NCBI GenBank assembly: GCA_040768665.1
Contig: JAXGMN010000019.1
Location: forward strand, 62,001-126,000
Length of the DNA stretch: 64,000 nucleotides
Direction of reading: 5' to 3'
DNA from: JABWBD01 sp040768665
Lineage (GTDB): Bacteria > Planctomycetota > Planctomycetia > Pirellulales > Thermoguttaceae
Position 1 is the first letter of the stretch, and each line of letters opens with the position of its first letter. Made by a program: the position numbers and the translations under genes. This document shows positions 17,502-26,985 of the stretch, one piece after another. The notes below the pieces were generated by a model that was given only the letters and a program-made list of their open reading frames with translations, did not search any database and was not told the origin of the DNA.

Positions 17502-17998
17502 TCGTGTGCGCGCTCGCGTCCGATTCAGCCAGGGGGAGAGCGTTCGAGCCGCCACGTGGTGTGCCACAGCACATTGGACGCGGAGGGCGTCCTCCGCTCG
17601 ACAATTGGCCATGGACTCGCCGGCCCAATCCAGGCCGAGAACGGCGACTTCGCTTCCCGTCACGTCGCGACACAAGCGAGCCATGGATCGCTCCCCCAAA
17701 CTTAGAGTGATCGGCTGGGGTTGATTCTAACTCGTAGGGGTGGAGAATACAATGGAACGTGCTGGGAAATGCCCTGGGAGCCTATAGTTGCCGCGGACCT
17801 GCCGCCTCGCCCGTAACCCCTTGACCACGCAATTCCTCTCGCATTAGACTCAGCGTGTGTGGGAAATCAAGCCGCCTATTACAGGTCAATTTGTCCAGCG
17901 TTGGTGCTTTTTGTACCGGGACAGGTGACAAGACTCCGCAGCAGGCGAGCGAGTGGAGCAGCGATTCCGGAAAGCCGGAAGACTACGCAGGAGCAGGC
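17502..17998. other. intergenic region, no gene recognised
   Basis: About 500 bp between the broken prepilin gene and the ATPase gene. Open frames exist on both strands but none has family-like sequence or a convincing start. The minus-strand frame continuous with the prepilin (from 17699) is not protein-like. A weak promoter-like TTGATT followed by an AT-rich AGAATACA lies near 17721-17755 on the plus strand, upstream of the ATPase. Confidence 0.4.
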
Positions 17999-19249
17999 AT
18001 GACAATATCTTCGCAGTCGAGGGATGAGGTTGGCTCCTGCACGCGCAGCCGATTCCTGAGTCGCGTGAGAATCCGCAACTACAAAAGTGTCGACAAGTGC
18101 GATGTCGAATTGGGCTCTCTCACGATTCTCGTAGGTAGGAACGGTGCAGGGAAGAGCAACATTCTTGACGCAATCCGGTTTGTCAAAGAAGGCCTTGAAA
18201 CCTCTCTCGATCACGCGATCAAGTCACGCGGCGGGGTCGATGAAGTGCGGCGGCGCAGCACCGGCCATCCTCGCAACTTCGCGATTCAACTCGATCTGCA
18301 ACTCTCTGATTGGAGCACGGCGACATTTGGCTTCGAGATCGGGTCGCAGTCCGGGGGCGGGTTTACTGTCAAGCGGGAGCAGTTGAAGGTCATCGCTGCA
18401 AACAACCGGACTGCTGCAAGCTACCAGGTTCGACAAGGGGAGGTTGCCGATTCAACGGTCAAAGACATGCCGCCGGCAACGCGAGATCGTCTTTTCCTGG
18501 TCAACGCGGCAGGACGCTCCGAGTTTCGCCCCGTGTACGACGCACTGCTTGCCATGGGATTCTACAATCTCAACCCGGCAGCCATGAAAGAGTTGCAGAG
18601 TCCGGACGCCGGTGAGCTTCTTCAGCGGGACGGCGTGAACATTGCCAGTGTTGTCGGCCGCCTGGAGAGTGATGAGCCCGTACTCCGCAAGCGTATCAAT
18701 GAATACCTCGAACGAATCGCTCCCGGGATCGTTGACGTTCACCGAGTCGGCCTTGGCCCCAGGGAAACGCTGCAGTTTCGGCAGGAAGTGGCGGGGTCGA
18801 AGTATCCCTGGGGGTTCTACGCCGCGAGCATGTCCGACGGGACGCTCCGCGCGTTGGGAACCCTGGTCGCGGTGATGCAACTTGCCGATCGGAAGAACAC
18901 GGTCCGGCTGGTGGGAATCGAAGAGCCGGAGACGGCGCTCCATCCGGCGGCAGCAGGGACGTTAATGGACGCGCTTCGGGACGCCGTCTGCCACACACAA
19001 GTTATTATCACGAGCCATAGTCCGGACTTGCTCGATGAACTGGATCCGGAATTCGATACATTGCTGGCAGTTCAGGCGAGCCAAGGCAATTCCGAAGTGG
19101 GACCGGTCGACAAAGCGAGTTGGGAAGCCCTGCGGCAGCACCTTTTCTCAGCTGGAGAACTCCTGCGGATGGACCAGCTTCAGATCGATCCAGCACACCT
19201 GGATCGTCAACAGCAGATGGAGCTGTTCTCGGAATCCGAGGAGGAGTAA
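17999..19249 (+). CDS. ABC-type (AAA_21/OLD-like) ATPase, probable defence component
   Basis: A 416-residue protein starting at ATG 17999 with AGGAGC 5 nt upstream. Walker A is GRNGAGKS (46-53), a signature-like segment is MSDGTLRALGTL, Walker B is VGIEEPETALHP (E308/E309) and the H-loop is ITSHSPDLLDEL. The fold is that of RecF/SMC-like single-chain ATPases with a helical insertion in the middle. It shares one base with the downstream DUF4276 gene (TAATG). ATPases of this class paired with Toprim-like proteins form anti-phage systems (OLD/Gabija-, AbiL- or PARIS-like). The specific system is inferred. Confidence 0.85.
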   Translation: MTISSQSRDEVGSCTRSRFLSRVRIRNYKSVDKCDVELGSLTILVGRNGAGKSNILDAIRFVKEGLETSLDHAIKSRGGVDEVRRRSTGHPRNFAIQLDLQLSDWSTATFGFEIGSQSGGGFTVKREQLKVIAANNRTAASYQVRQGEVADSTVKDMPPATRDRLFLVNAAGRSEFRPVYDALLAMGFYNLNPAAMKELQSPDAGELLQRDGVNIASVVGRLESDEPVLRKRINEYLERIAPGIVDVHRVGLGPRETLQFRQEVAGSKYPWGFYAASMSDGTLRALGTLVAVMQLADRKNTVRLVGIEEPETALHPAAAGTLMDALRDAVCHTQVIITSHSPDLLDELDPEFDTLLAVQASQGNSEVGPVDKASWEALRQHLFSAGELLRMDQLQIDPAHLDRQQQMELFSESEEE

Positions 19250-19857
19250 TGCGTCGGATATGCATAGCTCCTATCGTCGAGGGTCACGGGGAGGTGGAGG
19301 CGGTTCGACTGCTGCTGGAGAGAATCTGGTTCGAACTGCTCGGAGGTGAGTATATCGAAGTGCTTCACCCCATTCGCAGGAAAAGGCATCTCATTGTCCG
19401 TAAGGATGAGTTGCTCCGGGCCGTCCGGCTGGCAGGGTCCAAATTGCGGGAGATTCGCACCGCTGATACGCGGAAACTTGTCCTGATTTTGATCGATGCA
19501 GACGAGGACTTGCCTTGCATCTTAGCGCCGCAATTACAGGATCATCTCCGGGAGTATGCCGCAATCGCCGATACAGCTTGTGTTCTGGCGAATGTGGAGT
19601 ATGAAACCTGGTTTGTCGCCGCGGCCGAATCTTTAGGGGAGTTCCTGGAGTTCTCCAAGGGAGATCGGCTTCCCGACGCGCCAGAAGCAATGCGCTGCGG
19701 AAAGGGCTGGATTCAGCGGCACTTCAAAGAGCCTCGCTACAGCGAGACAAGGCATCAGCCCAGAATGACCGCCAGAATGGATATGAGTATGGCCAGAACT
19801 CGTTCCCCGTCGTTTGATAAGCTTTGCCGAGAGCTCGCCAGCCGCGTTGTCGATTGA
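19249..19857 (+). CDS. DUF4276 (Toprim-like) protein, probable effector of ATPase pair
   Basis: A 202-residue protein translated from ATG 19249, overlapping the ATPase stop. The start APIVEGHGEVEAV carries the conserved Glu (E11), and LVLILIDADED carries an acidic D83/D85 pair. These match the Toprim metal site (E, DxD) seen in DUF4276. A VEYETWFVAA segment is also characteristic of the family. Toprim proteins in such pairs act as nucleases gated by the ATPase. No signal peptide is present. The C-terminus (from about residue 175) is basic. Confidence 0.8.
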   Translation: MRRICIAPIVEGHGEVEAVRLLLERIWFELLGGEYIEVLHPIRRKRHLIVRKDELLRAVRLAGSKLREIRTADTRKLVLILIDADEDLPCILAPQLQDHLREYAAIADTACVLANVEYETWFVAAAESLGEFLEFSKGDRLPDAPEAMRCGKGWIQRHFKEPRYSETRHQPRMTARMDMSMARTRSPSFDKLCRELASRVVD

Positions 19858-20100
19858 TACTGCGGTCAGCCAAAACAGAGCAACGATTTTCAACGGCGAC
19901 GCGGCACGCGCCGTCCGCACACAGCGCCAGATCTGGGCTGTGGTTATCCCCCGGCAAAAACGCCGACTAGAAATCGACGTGGCGGTTTGGTAACATACAT
20001 AGCGTGCGGAGTGGATCCGAATCGGCACGGGCCAGCTTGTGATTCTCTGCGGCGGCAAATCGCCGCTTGCCGGAACCCCCTCATTGGAGATTGGTTGGTT

Positions 20101-21195
20101 ATGATGCGCGTGGGCATCGTTGGGTGGCGCGGCATGGTCGGTTCCGTACTGATGGAACGCATGACCGCGGAAGACGATTTCGCACACTTCGAACCGGTTT
20201 ACTTCTCGACGTCGCAGGTCGGGCAGGAAGGCCCGGACGGTTCGAAACTGCTGCCGGCGGAGTCGATCGACGAACTGAAGAAGCTGGACTGCATTCTCAC
20301 CACCCAGGGGGGCGATTATACGGCGGCCGTCTACGCCAAGCTCCGCGGAACCGGCTGGAACGGCTACTGGATCGACGCCGCCTCCACGCTCCGTATGGCC
20401 GACGACAGCATCATCATCCTCGATCCGGTCAATCTCGACGTCATCCGCAACGGCCTCAAGGGTGGCATCAAGACATACGTGGGCGGAAATTGCACCGTCA
20501 GCCTGATGCTGATGGCGATCTCCGGCCTGTTTCGCGCAAATCTCGTGCAGTGGGTCAGCGCCATGACCTACCAGGCCGCCTCGGGGGCCGGCGCCAAGAA
20601 TATGCGCGAGCTGGTCGAGCAGATGGCGGTGATTACCGGAAAGGTCGGCGATGAGCTGAGGAATCCTGCGTCGGCCATTCTCGATCTGGATCGAAACGTC
20701 ACGGCGACCATTCGCGACGCCGGCTTCCCCGTGGAGAATTTCGGCGCGCCGCTGGCGGCCAGTCTGATCCCGTGGATCGACAAACCGGTCGCGGACGGGC
20801 AGACTCGCGAGGAGTGGAAGGGAATGGTGGAGGCCAACAAGATTCTTGGCTGCAAGCCGCCGATTCCGGTGGACGGCATCTGCGTGCGCGTCGGCGCGAT
20901 GCGGTGCCACTCGCAGGGCCTGACCATTAAGCTCAAGAAGGACGTTCCGATGGCGGAGATCGAGCAGTCGATCGCCGCCGACCACCGCTGGGCCAAGGTC
21001 GTCCCGAACGACAAGGAGTCGACCCTGACGCAACTGACTCCGGCCGCGGTGAGCGGGACATTGCTGACGCCGATTGGGCGACTGCGAAAAATGAAGCTCG
21101 GGCCCGAGTACCTCACGGGATTCACGGTCGGCGATCAGCTTCTGTGGGGCGCGGCCGAGCCGCTCCGCCGGATGCTGCGGATCCTGCTCGATTAG
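20101..21195 (+). CDS. asd: aspartate-semialdehyde dehydrogenase
   Basis: A 364-residue enzyme starting MMRVGIVGWRGMVGSVLMERM. It matches the enterobacterial-type Asd along its length, with the catalytic cysteine in VGGNCTVSLM (C131), DAASTLRM, EEWKG and VGALRCHSQ. It reduces aspartyl phosphate to aspartate semialdehyde with NADPH in the lysine, threonine, methionine and diaminopimelate pathway. The upstream open extension to 19987 is not protein-like. The gene stands alone between the defence-like pair and a decayed gene. Confidence 0.95.
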   Translation: MMRVGIVGWRGMVGSVLMERMTAEDDFAHFEPVYFSTSQVGQEGPDGSKLLPAESIDELKKLDCILTTQGGDYTAAVYAKLRGTGWNGYWIDAASTLRMADDSIIILDPVNLDVIRNGLKGGIKTYVGGNCTVSLMLMAISGLFRANLVQWVSAMTYQAASGAGAKNMRELVEQMAVITGKVGDELRNPASAILDLDRNVTATIRDAGFPVENFGAPLAASLIPWIDKPVADGQTREEWKGMVEANKILGCKPPIPVDGICVRVGAMRCHSQGLTIKLKKDVPMAEIEQSIAADHRWAKVVPNDKESTLTQLTPAAVSGTLLTPIGRLRKMKLGPEYLTGFTVGDQLLWGAAEPLRRMLRILLD

Positions 21196-21221
21196 GACTC
21201 GTCCACGAACAATGTCGCCTT

Positions 21222-21779
21222 TCAGGCAACGTCATCCCATCGACGATGAGGCGGGTTCCGTCGTCCAAGTAGAGTTCGTTCCAGGCGTGAGGTGCCTGGT
21301 TTCGCTGCGTGGCGACTCCTCCCCGGACCCCCCGAAACCTGGAAGCGACGATACAGCCTCTCATCCAGGTCGTTGAGCGCATTCATGGCGGTGGCATGTC
21401 CGGCCGTTTCGCCAGCGGGCAGGTTGTTACGAATGACCTCCTTGCTATTGAGATGGATCACTATGCCATCGTCGCTACGGATGCGGAAGACGAGTTGTCG
21501 GCAGTCGTCAGCCGTGCCGGACCGGAAGCGATGGCGGAAGTACATCGTGATGCGTTTCTGCCGCGGGTCTTGCCCGAAACTCACGCGTGTCTCAACTTCC
21601 GGATCGCCGTATCCCAATGGTGCCGGTCCCGATTGCCATGCCTTGTCATCGATCACCTCCTGGAAGAAGACCACAGCCACAAGCGAGCAAATCGCACCTG
21701 ACGACGGGATGACTGTGGTTGTGCGCCGCGCACGGCAACAGCGATCTTGGGCGATGGGAAGGGTGTTGTCAAGCAACAC
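21222..21779 (-). pseudogene. decayed secreted protein remnant (planctomycete beta domain plus transglutaminase-like tail)
   Basis: On the minus strand one frame reads WQSGPAPLGYGDPEVETRVSFG and later RIRSDDGIVIHLNSKEV, a beta domain common in large secreted planctomycete proteins. After about 21310 a different frame reads HAWNELYLDDGTRLIVDG, resembling a transglutaminase core. The two halves are out of frame, there is no start with a signal peptide, and the tail runs into the antisense of asd. It is a fragment of one or two former genes. Confidence 0.6.
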
Positions 21780-21909
21780 CTTTGGATGGGAGGATTTGCC
21801 TCGGCTTCTCGACTGCCATCGCTCTACGGACTACAATCAAGGATGCGTGAAAACAGACGCATTCCTTGCCAATTACGCCATCCGAATCGAATCCAGAAAG
21901 ACGAGTGTT

Positions 21910-24147
21910 ATGAACAAAATGATCTGCGCCGCCGCGTGGCTGGTAGCTACGGGGCTGACGGCCACCGCCGGGGCCGGAATCCTGATTGAAGCCGAGGCCT
22001 TTGTGGATAAGGGCGGCTGGTCCGTCGACCAGCAGTTCGTCGAACAGATGGGTTCGCCGTACCTTCTTGCGCACGGCCTCGGCAAGCCGGTTGCCAACGC
22101 GACGACGACGGTGGACGTGCCCACGGCCGGCGCTTACCGGGTCTGGGTGCGCACCAAGAACTGGGTGCCCGGAGACTGGAAGGCCCCGGGACGTTTTCAT
22201 GTTCTGCTGAACGGACGGCGGCTGCAGCCCGAATTCGGAACCCTGGAGGGATGGCAGTGGCAGGACGGGGGGACGATTGACCTGCCGGCCGGGGCTGCGC
22301 GGCTGGAACTCGAGGATCTGACCGGGTTCGACGGACGGTGCGACGCCATCTACATGACGGCCGATTCGGGCGACCGGCCGCCTGCCGATCTTCAATCGCT
22401 CCGCACCTGGCGAAACCGTCTCCACGGAATTCCCCAGACGCCGCCCTCGGCAGGCAAGTTCGAGGTGGTGGTCGTCGGCGGGGGAATCGCCGGGTGCGCG
22501 GCCTCGCTGGCCGCCGCGGAACAGGGACTTCGGGTTGCGTTGGTGCACGATCGGCCGGTTCTCGGCGGAAACGGAAGCGGCGAAATCCGCGTTCATACCA
22601 TCGGCATTACGGGGTACGCCCAACGGCTTCTGAGCCAGATCAACTCGGAGCACTGGCCGAACGGGTCCGAACTGGCGCTGGAGGACGACATCAAGCGCCA
22701 TCGGACCATGGACGCGATGACCTCGATCAAGCAGTACCTTCGCTGGCGAGCCTACGGCGTGCGGATGCAGGGCAATCGGATCGCGCAAGTCCACGCCCGT
22801 CACACGGAAACGGGCGAGGTGCTCGCGTTCGAAGCCCCCACCTTCATCGACTGCACGGGCGACGGTTGGATCGGTTACTGGGCGGGCGCGGAGCACCGCT
22901 ACGGCCGGGAATCGCGGAACGAATTTGGCGAGGGTTGGGAACAACACGGCGATCTGTGGTCGCCCGAGAAGCCCGACAAGCGGGTGATGGGCGTGTCGTT
23001 GTTGTGGAATTCCGATGCGACGAGTGCGCCCGCCGCGTTTCCCGAGGTGCCGTGGGCGGCAGAGGTGGCGAAGGACCATGCCGCCGCCAAGGGAGAGTGG
23101 TTTTGGGAGTATTCCAGCAACGAACTGGACATGATCGACGACGCAGAGCATATCCGCGACCACGTGCTGCGTGCGATCTACGGCACGTTCGCCAACGCCA
23201 AGAAGAAGTCGGAGTACGCGACCCACGAGTTGAAATTCGTCGGCTACCTGAGCGGCAAGCGCGAAAGCCGGCGGCTGATGGGCGATTACATTTACACGCT
23301 CGAAGACATGGAGGAAGGCCGGACTTTTCCCGACGCGGTGGTCACCGAAACTCGCGACGTCGACCTCCATTTTCAGCGAGACTACAAGGATCCGGACTAT
23401 CCGTACGATTTCCTTTCCACCGCGCTGTTCAAGAGAGTGCCGCAGTACTACATTCCGTTCCGCTGCCTCTACTCGAAGAACATCGGCAACCTGATGATGG
23501 CGGGCCGTTGCTTCAGTTGCTCGCACGCCGGGCTCGGCGGGCCGCGGGTAATGAATACGTGCGGCCAGATGGGCGCAGCGACGGGCTATGCGGCGTCGTT
23601 GGTCGCAAGATACGGCACGACTCCTCGCGGAGTCTACGAAGACCACCTCGACGAGTTGGTGGCGCTGGTCCGCCCCGCCCCGGACAACGAGGTGACCGCA
23701 AGCGTCGAAAACGTGCGCCGATCGCGGATCGTGATCCACGCCCCGGGCGATGCGCTGAACCGCGTAGCCGGGCGCTTTCCGATGGTCGCCGCGCCCGAAC
23801 CGCTTCGCGAGGCGATTCGAACCATCCCTCGTCGAGGCGATTCTTTGCAACCGGGCGCCGGCTATCGCTTCACGGTGAACGCGCCGGTCGATGTCTGGAT
23901 CGCCGTACACGGCCGAGGCGGATACCAACCGCCGGCCGAATGGACCAAGACCGAGATTGTCGTCCCCTGGGAGCTCGGAACCGACGCCGTCTACCACCGC
24001 CGGTTTGAGGCGGGCGAAGTCGCGATTCCTCCTCACACCGGCAAGGAGGGAAACAGCTACGGATTGCCGCACCTGGGGTTTGTCATGCCCGTCAGCCTGC
24101 CGCCGGCGGAGGGAATGAAGATCCGAGAGGTCCTCTCCGACGAATGA
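21910..24147 (+). CDS. secreted FAD-dependent oxidoreductase
   Basis: A 745-residue protein starting MNKMICAAAWLVATGL, a Sec signal peptide. Residues 25-150 form a jelly-roll/carbohydrate-binding-like domain (EAEAFVDKGGW, then GAYRVWVRTKNW). A dinucleotide-binding motif VVVVGGGIAGCAAS starts near 187 and a second FAD contact lies in GRCFSCSHAGLGG near 535. This is the FAD_oxidored family, often encoded in polysaccharide utilisation regions and thought to oxidise sugars. The longer open frame upstream of 21910 overlaps the decayed gene antisense and is rejected. Confidence 0.85.
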   Translation: MNKMICAAAWLVATGLTATAGAGILIEAEAFVDKGGWSVDQQFVEQMGSPYLLAHGLGKPVANATTTVDVPTAGAYRVWVRTKNWVPGDWKAPGRFHVLLNGRRLQPEFGTLEGWQWQDGGTIDLPAGAARLELEDLTGFDGRCDAIYMTADSGDRPPADLQSLRTWRNRLHGIPQTPPSAGKFEVVVVGGGIAGCAASLAAAEQGLRVALVHDRPVLGGNGSGEIRVHTIGITGYAQRLLSQINSEHWPNGSELALEDDIKRHRTMDAMTSIKQYLRWRAYGVRMQGNRIAQVHARHTETGEVLAFEAPTFIDCTGDGWIGYWAGAEHRYGRESRNEFGEGWEQHGDLWSPEKPDKRVMGVSLLWNSDATSAPAAFPEVPWAAEVAKDHAAAKGEWFWEYSSNELDMIDDAEHIRDHVLRAIYGTFANAKKKSEYATHELKFVGYLSGKRESRRLMGDYIYTLEDMEEGRTFPDAVVTETRDVDLHFQRDYKDPDYPYDFLSTALFKRVPQYYIPFRCLYSKNIGNLMMAGRCFSCSHAGLGGPRVMNTCGQMGAATGYAASLVARYGTTPRGVYEDHLDELVALVRPAPDNEVTASVENVRRSRIVIHAPGDALNRVAGRFPMVAAPEPLREAIRTIPRRGDSLQPGAGYRFTVNAPVDVWIAVHGRGGYQPPAEWTKTEIVVPWELGTDAVYHRRFEAGEVAIPPHTGKEGNSYGLPHLGFVMPVSLPPAEGMKIREVLSDE

Positions 24148-24253
24148 CGACGAAGCCGGCCCGGCAGGTAAGCTGAGTCGTGGAACTTAAGCCGCTTCGC
24201 GTTGTGCGACGGGTTGGCTCGGAGCCGCTCCCATTCTGCTACGGCCTGCAAAG

Positions 24254-26497
24254 TTAGTCGGAAGATCTCGATCTGCACAGTCCGAGTTCGTCCAACCGGG
24301 TTACCAGGCGCCTGGCGATGGGAGCGGCCGATTGCTCCGCGTTGCCGGCGTGCTCGAGGGCAACAACCAACGCGACGCGCGGCGCTTCGGCGGGCACATA
24401 GCCAGCGAACCAGGCGTGGTCTCCCTCGCCGCTTTCCGTTTCGGCAGTGCCAGTCTTCCCCGCGACTGTGATCGATTCCATCCACATGGCGCCGTGGGCC
24501 GTGCCGTCGCTGTCCGCCACGACCCGGCGAAGCCCCTCGCGGATCGTCGCCAGGGTCGACGGCGTCAGCCCGGCCATTGGTTGCGGCCTCGGGACTCGGA
24601 TCGGGTCTTCCTCGCTCGCCAGATCGGCCGTCGTTCGGCCGCCGCTCAGTTCCCGCAGTCCCAGACCGCCGACCAGGTGAGGAGTGACAAGCATGCCGCC
24701 GTTGGCAACCGCGGCGATCATCCGGGCGACCTGAAGCGGCGTTGCCTGAAGCGATCCCTGACCGATTGCCAGAGCCATCGTGTCGCCCGTGTGCCAGCCG
24801 TGTGCCTCCAGGTCCCGAATCGACAGCGGGGTGGGCAAGACTCCGGCGGACTCCTGCGGCAGGTCGACGCCGGTTGGGCGGCCGAATCCGAAACGCATCG
24901 CCCAGTCGATCAGGGCGCGCGGTCCGAGGTGTGCCGCGTGGTGGAAGAAATAGACATTGCAGCTCACGGCCAACGCATCGGCAAGTGCAACGTCGCCGTG
25001 GCCGATCCCCTCGCGTCGATACAGCGCGCACCTCCAGCGGTCCGGACGATGCAGATATCCCTGGCAGAAAAGTGGCTCGTGGGGTTCCACGGCGCCCGAT
25101 TCGACCAGTGCTGCGGCAGTGACTACCTTGAATACGGAACCGGGCGGAATGGCCATCGCAGCGGCGCGATCGATCAGCGGATGGGACGGGGCGGTCAACA
25201 GTGAACGAACCGAATCGTCGGCTCCGGCCGCAAACAAGCTCGGATCGAACCGTGGAGCAGACGCCGCAGCCAGCACCGCTCCGCTGCGAACATCCATGAC
25301 AACCGCCGCCCCGCCGGCCGGGGTCGCCTCGGGGACCTGGATGGCCCGACGCGTGAGCGCGTCGTCGAGCAGCATCTCGGCCGTTCGCTGCAAACGGGGA
25401 TCGATCGTGAGCACGAGGTCGCGTCCGACCCCCGGTTCGGTCTTGCGATAGGATCGGAGGATCTGCCCGCTACGGTCCATGGCTTTGACCAGCGTTCCCC
25501 GTTCGCCGTGCAGCAGTTCGTCATACCGGCATTCCAGGCCCGTGCGTCCGACCCGGTCGTCGGGATGGCGGTCGGCAAACTTCGGTTGGGAGCTCTCTTC
25601 GGGCTGGATGGCGCCGAGGTAGCCCAGAACGTGCGAGGCCAGCGGTCCGGCCGGGTACGCTCGCCGGCGCCGCTGGACAATCCGGACGCCTGCGTATTCG
25701 TCGGGATGCGATTCCACGCGGGCAGCCACGTCCATCGGCACGTCCTCGACGATCACGTGGTAATCGAGCTCCTCGGCCACCGTGATTCGTTCCGGCGATG
25801 GGTTGGACGCCTCGTCAAGGAAATCGTTTATCCAGTCCCGGAGCCGACGAAGCAGGGCAGTGGAGCCCGCAGTCGGTCGAGCGGGATCGGCGCCGTCGTC
25901 GATGCGTTCTCGCCCACGGCGGCGGTTGACGTGCTCCGAAATCTGTTCCACCCTGGCTTGGATCGCCGCGGCACGGCGGCGCCACTGGTCTGCGGATACT
26001 TGGCAGAGCGCTGCCAGCCGGCGCGAGCGTTCCACTCGCTCGATGCGGACCCGCTCGATCTCGGCGGCAAGGCGGTCGGGATCCTTGCGGTCGCGACCGG
26101 AGAGCCGAGATCGGGCAACGCTGCGGAGCCACGCCGGATCGGGAGGCTCCTCGAGATGCCGGTAATGGACCGCCAGCGCAAGGACTTCGCGGTCGTAGGC
26201 CAGAATCGATCCATCGCGAGCCAGGATCCTTCCGCGGATCCCGGGGATGCTTTCACGCCGCTGGATCGGTTGTGCCGCCTCGCGGCGAAACGACGCGCCC
26301 TGGCTCCATTCGATTTGGACGACGCGTCCGAAAACAACCAGCAACAATGCGACGAAACACCAGGGCATCAGCCGCAACCGCCTCCGGGGATCCGAAACCG
26401 GCGAGCCCGCGGCTGCGGAACTGAAGCAGAAGATGCCAGAGCGATCGCGGCATGGCGAACTGAAGCCTCGCAGACGGCCTGTCGAATCGTCGGACAC
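24254..26497 (-). CDS. mrdA: penicillin-binding protein 2 (peptidoglycan transpeptidase)
   Basis: A transpeptidase with an N-terminal membrane anchor (MPWCFVALLLVVFGR), a pedestal domain and a C-terminal catalytic domain. The active-site motifs are SVFK (SxxK), SCN (SxN) and KTGT. It cross-links peptidoglycan during cell elongation with RodA and MreBCD. GTG 26497 gives 747 residues with a basic cytoplasmic tail; ATG 26368 is a shorter alternative directly before the helix. An arginine-rich insertion of about 90 residues lies between the anchor and the pedestal. Last gene of the mre operon. Planctomycetes have peptidoglycan, so a functional role is expected. Confidence 0.88.
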   Translation of the reverse strand: MSDDSTGRLRGFSSPCRDRSGIFCFSSAAAGSPVSDPRRRLRLMPWCFVALLLVVFGRVVQIEWSQGASFRREAAQPIQRRESIPGIRGRILARDGSILAYDREVLALAVHYRHLEEPPDPAWLRSVARSRLSGRDRKDPDRLAAEIERVRIERVERSRRLAALCQVSADQWRRRAAAIQARVEQISEHVNRRRGRERIDDGADPARPTAGSTALLRRLRDWINDFLDEASNPSPERITVAEELDYHVIVEDVPMDVAARVESHPDEYAGVRIVQRRRRAYPAGPLASHVLGYLGAIQPEESSQPKFADRHPDDRVGRTGLECRYDELLHGERGTLVKAMDRSGQILRSYRKTEPGVGRDLVLTIDPRLQRTAEMLLDDALTRRAIQVPEATPAGGAAVVMDVRSGAVLAAASAPRFDPSLFAAGADDSVRSLLTAPSHPLIDRAAAMAIPPGSVFKVVTAAALVESGAVEPHEPLFCQGYLHRPDRWRCALYRREGIGHGDVALADALAVSCNVYFFHHAAHLGPRALIDWAMRFGFGRPTGVDLPQESAGVLPTPLSIRDLEAHGWHTGDTMALAIGQGSLQATPLQVARMIAAVANGGMLVTPHLVGGLGLRELSGGRTTADLASEEDPIRVPRPQPMAGLTPSTLATIREGLRRVVADSDGTAHGAMWMESITVAGKTGTAETESGEGDHAWFAGYVPAEAPRVALVVALEHAGNAEQSAAPIARRLVTRLDELGLCRSRSSD

Positions 26498-26516
26498 GAA
26501 CGACTCGCCAAGCCAC

Positions 26517-26982
26517 TTAAGAACCAACAGCAGGCACCGCCAAGCCCGCCGTGTAGACGCCGACCGCGAGCCCGCGAACCAACAGCGTCGCGACGGGAAT
26601 CTCCGTTTCGCCCAGGGCCGGCGGCCGGCGTGAGTACGGCGACTTGGCTGGTGGCAAGCCAGACCGCACATACCCGCCAGGCAACGTGGTTCGGGGTCCA
26701 CCGGGCCCATCGGGCGGCACCGTACCCGGCCAACAGATACACGGCCATCCCAAGCCCTGGATGGCCGGACGCAATCAAATCGCCGAGCAACCCGATCAAA
26801 CCGGCAATGAGAAATCCACACGGGCTTGGCCGCTGCAAGGTCCAGACCATCGCCACCATTGCCAGCAGGTCGGGCCCGACGTGGCCCACCGACACAACAT
26901 CGGCGAGCGAAATCTGCAGGACCGCAGCGAGATAGGTCGCGAGGAACAAGATAGGGATTCGCATTTTGTCGTCCGGTGTCAC
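26517..26982 (-). CDS. mreD: rod shape-determining protein MreD, with apparent frameshift
   Basis: The start (GTG 26982 or ATG 26964) follows the mreC stop within a few bases. Residues such as ILFLATYLAAVLQI and GFLIAGLIGLLGDLIASG give MreD-like transmembrane helices and the family motif region. Near 26620-26645 (a GCCGGCC-rich stretch) the frame appears to shift. One frame continues as arginine-rich, non-membrane sequence to 26368. The other reads VATLLVRGLAVGVYTAGLAV, a final helix, and stops at 26517. Either the gene is broken or the sequence has an indel. MreD anchors the elongation complex. Confidence 0.7.
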
Positions 26983-26985
26983 CCC

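Noticed and set aside
21769..24072. Minus-strand open frame of 767 codons opposite the FAD oxidoreductase
   Set aside because: It is antisense to a gene with a clear signal peptide and FAD motif; the translation is not protein-like.
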